Shown here piece after piece: positions 58,560 to 64,000 of a stretch of 64,000 bases of DNA. A program made the translations under genes and the position numbers. Under the pieces are notes generated by a model. The model was given only the letters and a program-made list of their open reading frames with translations. It did no database searches and was not told where the DNA came from. Location: the NCBI GenBank assembly GCA_007922225.1, contig ML679966.1, positions 54,866,742 to 54,930,741 on the forward strand. The letters are read 5' to 3'. Every line of letters begins with the position of its first letter. Position 1 is the stretch's first letter. This stretch comes from Emydura subglobosa (lineage: Eukaryota; Chordata; Testudines; Chelidae).

Positions 58560-58880
58560 GCATCTACTCTAAAAAGAAAAACTATTACTTTTCTGTAACT
58601 AATGTTGGAGATGTGATGCAAACGTGTATTCTATCTCCATTTTCTCTGCATTGGAGTCTGCACTTTTGACATTCAGTGTGAAGGAGCTGAGGAGGTCAGT
58701 GTGGTGCCGCTCTTATACAGCAGGAGAGGGGCTACAGCCGCATGGCATGAGCAACACTCGTATGGGTACTGCTAGGTAAAGTTCTCCGTCTCCTGTGCAT
58801 GAGGTGGTGTCATCCACAAAAATGCATATCTGCATCACATCTCCAAGAGCAACAGTTACAGATAGGTTACTGGCTTTTAT
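58560..58880 (+). repeat. DIRS right terminal region, itself a long inverted repeat
   Basis: The inner arm (about 58591-58640, TTTCTGTAACTAATGTTGGA GATGTGATGC) is the reverse complement of the outer arm (about 58832-58872, GCATCACATCTCCAAGAGCA ACAGTTACAG). The body between (58660-58790) pairs with the left terminal repeat. The arrangement matches 1455-1800. Confidence 0.8.
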
Positions 58881-60454
58881 CTATATTTAGTATACTTTAA
58901 TTATACAACAAAATGCATTTTCTTACATTTTCTCAAACAAAAATCCCTAATATGTAGACTAATAGAATAGTCCTCTTCCTAGGTTAAATTTTTTTCAGTT
59001 AAAATTTCTTCAGTGGGGCAGTTTGTGGAGTAAGATGCTACTTAAGTGTATCTGCTACTTAAGTGTAGCAGATATCAAAATTAGATTGTTAGGGAGTGAG
59101 AAGATACATCGAAGTGTCAGCCAATCAGTATATATGATACAACAATATCAGACACCAAAGAACTACTTTCAGAAATGTAACCTTGGGAAATGATGTCCTT
59201 GAAAATGACATTGTGCTGTTGTTTTGATGTCAGGTTTATTAATGAAAATGTACCAAAACAACTACATACTCAAAAGTTCTCAGGAGCTGGCTGGGCTCAA
59301 ATCTTTAGTTGTTGTTTTTGTTGGTGGTTGTTCCCCCAATTATACTGTAAAATGTCTGACCTAACAAATTCTGTGGAATTTATGGTAAATAGATGGAAAA
59401 ATACACTTTAGTTTCCTGTAAGGAGTATAAATTATAGTGAATAGATGCCCCATGATGATGATTTAGATTTTGTGTACTTATTCATTATGTAGAATTATTA
59501 ATCTAAACCTCGGACATCCATTGTAGTACAGAAAGCCTTACAATTATGGAATCATAATTGTTTTCTTATAAGCTTACACCTTTTAATGGAATTTTACCAC
59601 ATGCGAAGTATGTTATGGAAAATCAATGCAAAAGACAAAGAAACTTTTATGTAGGCAAACTTGCAGGGAAACCATTAAAACTTGGTTTAATATGCAGTCT
59701 GTGAAAATATTTTCCAAGGAAACTGTGAACGTAAGCCTGCCTCTTGGAAGTTTTACATGCTTAACAAGGTACTGGTGGATAGAGAACCTTAAAGAAGCTC
59801 TGTCCTGTCTGGAGATGAAATTCAAAATATTTATATCATTCTTCCATTATTTCTTAGCTTGTTTTACTAGCATAGTAAGAGAAGATATTTCTTGAAAGTC
59901 ACAATGAAAGTAAATGTAGAAAAATATATTTAATATAAATAATAAATTAAAGAGATGAAAAATGAAATAACTACGGATACTTTAGGAACAAAATACATAC
60001 AGTATTATAGCAGAGGGAAAGTTCTGCTACAGTTAAAGTTAGCTCCAGTTTTGTGTTTGAAGCTTGACTCTTCTAAGATATGGTGAATCAACTGTCCTTG
60101 AAATTTTGTGTGCTTCATGGGGTGCGGGGTTTTGTTAGTAATCTGAATGTGGGGCCATTTGACCAAGGTGTTCCTTAAATACAGTCTCCAGGAAAAAAAA
60201 AAATCTTAGTGCGATGGGGAAAGCGGGGAGGGGAAAGGAAGCTGGAATAGTTGATGAAGGGGCTACATGTTGCAGGGAATGGTGTGGGTAGATGGTGGAG
60301 CAGACACAATCAGTCTTCTCTCTCATTCTTAAAGGTATTGTAACAACCATGTAATAAAACTCCGTGTTTTTGGATGCAGTGGTCACCTTGGTCCCAGGAT
60401 ATTAAAGAGACAAGATAGGTGAAGGTCTTTTATTTCCTTATAATATCTTTTTTT
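58881..60454. other. No recognised gene or repeat family
   Basis: AT-rich unique-looking DNA. Confidence 0.4.
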
Positions 60455-60590
60455 CCCCCTCTTCTAAAAGATATTACCTCACTCATCCTGCGTGTCTACT
60501 GTTTTTGGACACAGGCCATAGATGAGATTTCTCTCATTGGCCCTGGTAGCAGGAACTACACATTGCAAACACTTCAGACCACACCCATTA
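60455..60590 (+). mobile_element. Penelope-like element 3' tail
   Basis: TTCTAAAAGATATTACCTCA CTCATCCTGCGTGTCTAC, the third copy of the AAAAGATATTACCTCACxCA motif (also 21692 and 28385). Short and decayed. Confidence 0.55.
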
Positions 60591-60659
60591 TCTCTATTTT
60601 GCAAAATACACAGGAATGGGGAGGAGCACTGAGGAATCACATAGCAACTATGTTACCTA

Positions 60660-60845
60660 GCAGAAAGACCTGTGGACTGGGACTGTTCCTAGTTCTGCGA
60701 CTGGACTGTTGGGTGACTTGGGCAAGTCACTTCATCTGTCTGTGCATCAGTTTCCCATTTGTAAAATGGGACTGATGATGTAAAGTTGTTTGAGATATAC
60801 TGACGAAAAGCACTACGTACTGCTGGGTCTTTTGATTATCACCTA
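60660..60845 (+). mobile_element. MIR-type (CORE) SINE, sense
   Basis: GTGACTTGGGCAAGTCACTT CATCTGTCTGTGCATCAGTT TCCCATTTGTAAAATGGGAC is the characteristic MIR core. It is followed by TTGTTTGAGATATACTGACG AAAAGCACTA, a MIR-related 3' part in reptiles. The tRNA-derived head is missing. Confidence 0.85.
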
Positions 60846-61834
60846 GCCTCTGTAGCCTATCCACTGCAAACCTAGATGAGAACTGCAACTATCTAAATGA
60901 TTACTAACTCCTACCAACAAACATTTCTTTTTCTGTTTAAAAAAACCTAGGAAATTAAATTAAATTAATTGGGATGGCATTTGAGTTATCTCTCCATAAT
61001 TAAACAGAGGAATAATGCTTTCTCCAGAAGAAATAAATTACGGTGCTTCACTGAGAGAGAATGTAAATAAGCATGTATGCCTGCAAAAAGGGATAGAATC
61101 ATGTGCTTGTAAAAAGGATGGGAAACATAAAAGGGGTAAGGCATGTGGTGCAGACAAACGGCTATTAGGGTAATAGGTTAGGTGACAAGTCAATAAACGG
61201 TCTAGCTTGAGGGGAAGCTACGGGGAATTAGAGAGGGAGGAGGGTATTCTTTCTCGACAGATCATTTTTTGTGTCTCGTTGAGTTAGAGTATTTTCCATT
61301 ATCAAGACAATTGGTCTAAAATTTGCAGCTGTTCATCTGACACTGTGACCTTTTCACACTGATTCTTTCTAACCTCTTCTCAGATGAAATCAATATGATC
61401 AAGCAGGCATATTACTTGACAAAGACAGGTTTTCTAGCAGAAAAAAAATCTACTTATGTTATCTGTCAGTATTTAATCAAAATATTTAGAATTATTAGTG
61501 TTCACATATTAATATGCATTTTCAAATTTATCTTTTTCTCCATTGAAAAATTGTCTGGCATCAGGGCTGTGATAGTTTTGCACTGTTCATAAAATCAGAT
61601 AGCATAAAAAATATGTGTATTTGGCATTTCCACAAAAATATCAGTTGTATGATGTCTTTGATATTCTTATCAGGAGAGGAAATGCATTTATAAAAATATT
61701 TTCATAAAATATTTTAAGGAAACAAATATAGTACTTTTGGAAAGGCTATTAACATTAACTTTTTCAGCCATGTATTATTCATGGGTGATGAGATAACTGA
61801 TGTGATATCTCTGGATAAATAAATGTCTCTGGAT
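60846..61834. other. No recognised gene or repeat family
   Basis: AT-rich unique-looking DNA. Confidence 0.4.
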
Positions 61835-62256
61835 ATCTCTGTGGAAAGAGGTGGACGTGATATACCTTGACTTGAGCAAAGTTTGTGATATGGTCTCCCA
61901 CAGTATTCTTTCTAGCAAGTTAAGGAAGTATGGGTTGGATGGCTGGGCTATAAGGTGGATAGAAAGCTACTTAGTTCATTGGGCTCAATGGGTAGTGATC
62001 AACAGCTCGATGTCTAGTTGGCAACAGGTATAAGAGTGTTCCAGGGGTTGGTCCTGGGGCTGGTTTTGTTCAACATCTTCATTAATGAGCTGGATGATGG
62101 GATGGATTGCACTCTCAGCACGTTTTAAAGATGATATTAGGCTGAGGGGAGAGGTAGATATGCTGGAGGGTAGGGATAGGATTCAGAGTGACCTAGACAG
62201 GTTGGAGGATTGGGCCAAAAGAAATCTGATGAGGTTCAACAAGGACTTGCATTTAA
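61835..62256 (+). mobile_element. CR1 LINE RT fragment, sense (part 1)
   Basis: Parallel to 17370-17790. Frames read VIYLDLSKVCDMVSHSILSS, KLRKYGLDGWAIRWIESYL, then RDRIQSDLDRLEDWAKRN and LMRFNKD. The catalytic box region reads RFKDD (consensus KFADD), and a frameshift precedes it. About 15 bp are missing near 62246 relative to the 17.7-kb copy. The fragment then stops at the antisense CR1. Confidence 0.85.
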
Positions 62257-63378
62257 GATTCATAGACTGTAAGGTCAGAAGGTACCAATATGATCATCTA
62301 GTCTGACCTCCTGCACAACTCAGGCCACAGAACCTCACCCACCCATTCCTGTAATAAACTTATAACCTATGACTGAGTTATTAAAGTTCTCAAATCATGG
62401 TTTAAAAACTTTAAGTACAGCGACTCCAGCAGCAAGTGAGCTGTGCCCCATGTTACAGGGGAAGGTGAAAAACCTCCAGAGCCTTTGCCAAAATGCCCTG
62501 GGGGGAAATTCCTTCCCGACCCCAAATATGGCAATTAGTTAAACCCTGAGGGCAAGACTCACGAGCCAGACACCACAGAAAGAATTCTCTGTAATAACTC
62601 AGAAACCACCCCATCTAACATCCCTTCACAGGCCATTGGCATATCTACCACCAGTAGTCAAAGATCAGTCAATTGCCAAACGATGCTGTCCCATTATACC
62701 ATCCCCCTCCATAAATCTATCAAGCTCAGTTTTGAAGCCAGCTAGGTTTTTTTGCCTCCACTGCTCCCCTTGGAAGACTATTCCAGAACATCACTCCTCT
62801 GATGGTTAGAAACCTGCATCTAATTTCAAGTCTAACTTCCGGATGGCCAGTTTATATCCATTAGTTCTTGTGTCCACATTGGTGCTGAACTTAAATAATT
62901 CCTTGTATTTATCCCTCTGATGTATTTATAGAGAGCAATCATATCTATCCTCAACCTGTTTCTGGTTAGGCTAAACGAGGCAAGCTCTTTGAGTCTCCTC
63001 TCAAATGGGAGGTTTTCCATTCCTCTGATCATCCTAGTAGCCCTTCTCTGCACCCGTGCCAGTTTGAATGCATCTTTCTTAAACATAGGGGACCAGAACT
63101 GCGCACAGTAGTCCAGATGGGGTCTCACCAGCGCCTTGTAGAACGGTACTAACATCTCCCTACCTCTATTGGAAATACCTCGTCAGATTTATCCAAGGAC
63201 CACATTAGCTTTTTTCATGGCTACATTCCATTGGTGGCTCAGTCATCCTGTGATCAATCAATATGCCCAGGTCCTTCTCCTCCTTCTCTGTCACTTCCAA
63301 CTGATGCATCCCCAGTTTATAGCAGAAATTCTTATTAGTCCCTAAATGCATGACCTTGCACTTTCCACCTATTACCAT
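62257..63378 (-). mobile_element. CR1 LINE 3' portion, antisense, nested in the sense CR1
   Basis: On the plus strand it starts ATTCATAGACTGTAAGGTC, the complement of a CR1 3' terminus, and runs back to the middle of RT. The minus frame 63155-62832 is 107 codons: [20 protein letters not shown], then [20 protein letters not shown] and [13 protein letters not shown], the CR1 C-terminal domain with no stop. The frame 63459-63205 gives KCKVMHLGTNKNFCYKLG. It is better preserved than most copies here, so probably younger. 5'-truncated near 63378. Confidence 0.9.
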
Positions 63379-63890
63379 TAGGGGTACTGTGTCCAGTTTT
63401 GGGCACCCTACTAAAGAAAAGATGTGGACAAAATGGAGAGAGTCCAGGGGAGGGAACAAAAATTATTAAAGGGCTGGAGCACATGCCTTATGAGGAGAGG
63501 CTGAGAGAACTGGGCTTATTTAGTCTGCAGAAGATAAGAGCGAGGGGGGGATTTAACAACTGCCTGAAGGGGGATTCCAAAGAGGATGGAGCTCAGCTGT
63601 TCTCAGTGGTGGCAGATGACAGAAAAAGGAACAATGATCTCAAGTTGCAGTGGGGGAGGTCTAGTTTGGATATTAGAAGAAACTTTTTCACTAGGAGGCT
63701 AGTGAAGCATTGTAATGGGTTACTAGGGAGGTGGTGGAATCTCCATCCTTGGAGGTTTTTAAGGCCAAGCTTGAGAGAGCCCTGGCTGAGATGATTTAGT
63801 TTGGGTTGGTCCTGCTTTCAGCAGGGAGTTGGACTAGATAAGCTGCTGAGGTTCCTTCTATCCTTAATCTTCTATGGTTCTGTGATTCAG
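63379..63890 (+). mobile_element. CR1 LINE 3' end, sense (part 2)
   Basis: Resumes at TACTGTGTCCAGTTTTGGGC, matching 18029 onward in the 16.7-kb copy, and continues to the terminus TTCTATGGTTCTGTGATTC. The frame 63399-63794 covers GLEHMPYEERLRELGLFSLQ and [20 protein letters not shown], then KLRRAR-like frameshifted sequence. About 235 bp of CR1 between part 1 and part 2 are absent. Confidence 0.88.
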
Positions 63891-64000
63891 TTTTGCATCT
63901 TAGCAGAATGCCAGATCTCCAGGGAATGAACAAATAATTTAAACCAACAAACGCATTCTGAAATGCCCTAATGCCATGCAGCATGGGTGGTGCTTTGCTA
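63891..64000. other. No recognisable feature
   Basis: Short terminal segment after the CR1 end; no repeat or gene seen. Confidence 0.4.

Larger units (their letters stand above)
53495..58880 (+). mobile_element. DIRS element with both inverted terminal repeats, interrupted by a solo LTR
   Basis: Order on the plus strand: left repeat (53495-53700), gag-like ORF split by an LTR (53966-54849), RT (57210-57695), RNase H (about 57960-58410), right repeat (58560-58880). Without the LTR it is about 4.5 kb. A complete DIRS normally also has a tyrosine recombinase, often with a methyltransferase-like gene, between RNase H and the right repeat. Here only about 150 bp separate them, so that block is deleted or was never present in this lineage. 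Many stops and frameshifts. Confidence 0.8.

Noticed and set aside
1..64000. tRNA, rRNA and other structured RNA genes
   Set aside because: No cloverleaf with A and B boxes, and no rRNA- or snRNA-like stretch, was recognised on either strand. The SINE pieces present lack their tRNA-like heads.

Overview
This window looks like intergenic or intronic DNA from a non-avian sauropsid. A turtle is my best inference; a crocodilian is less likely. The sequence shows AT-rich DNA with no convincing complete host gene, no rRNA or tRNA gene and no bacterial-type operon. It is full of old, mostly 5'-truncated retroelements: many CR1 LINE fragments on both strands, at least three DIRS-type (tyrosine-recombinase) retroelement remnants, a Penelope-like element, an L2/Rex-like LINE, MIR-type SINE pieces, several hAT-like non-autonomous DNA transposons, and solo LTR-like blocks. 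This mixture fits turtles. Family names come from my recognition of typical sequences; none was checked against a database.

Layout. 0.5-1.8 kb: a DIRS tyrosine recombinase with one nonsense codon, followed by two terminal-repeat structures of different DIRS subfamilies. 5.6 kb: a short open stretch with splice-like ends, the best host-exon candidate. 6.6-10.2 kb: a hAT-like repeat, then an antisense CR1 split by a 1,016-bp solo LTR with a perfect 5-bp target duplication. 12.9-21 kb: four CR1 pieces, including a 1.8-kb sense copy with dead RT and an antisense copy with a large microhomology-flanked internal deletion. 21.7-25.3 kb: a Penelope-like tail, antisense LINE pieces, a palindromic MITE and an exact 30-bp direct repeat. 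27-31 kb: CR1, Penelope-like and MIR fragments, a collapsed palindrome and a 362-bp hAT MITE. 31.1-35 kb: an LTR-like block, then a sense L2/Rex-like LINE interrupted by two other repeats. 36.9-38.3 kb: a CR1 3' end plus an exact 30-bp inverted copy of part of it. 41-44.4 kb: a decayed antisense hAT-transposase-like stretch and two MITEs. 45.8-48 kb: DIRS gag and RT. 50.7-51.5 kb: a Penelope-like element with a 5' inversion. 53.5-58.9 kb: a DIRS element with both inverted terminal repeats, a gag split by a solo LTR, RT/RNase H, and no recombinase. 60.5-63.9 kb: Penelope-like and MIR tails, then a sense CR1 interrupted by an antisense CR1.

Almost nothing here works as a gene today. The interest lies in the nesting and rearrangement record: LTR in CR1, LTR in DIRS, CR1 in CR1, repeats in an L2-like LINE, a twin-priming-like inversion, and DIRS ends that fold into long hairpins.
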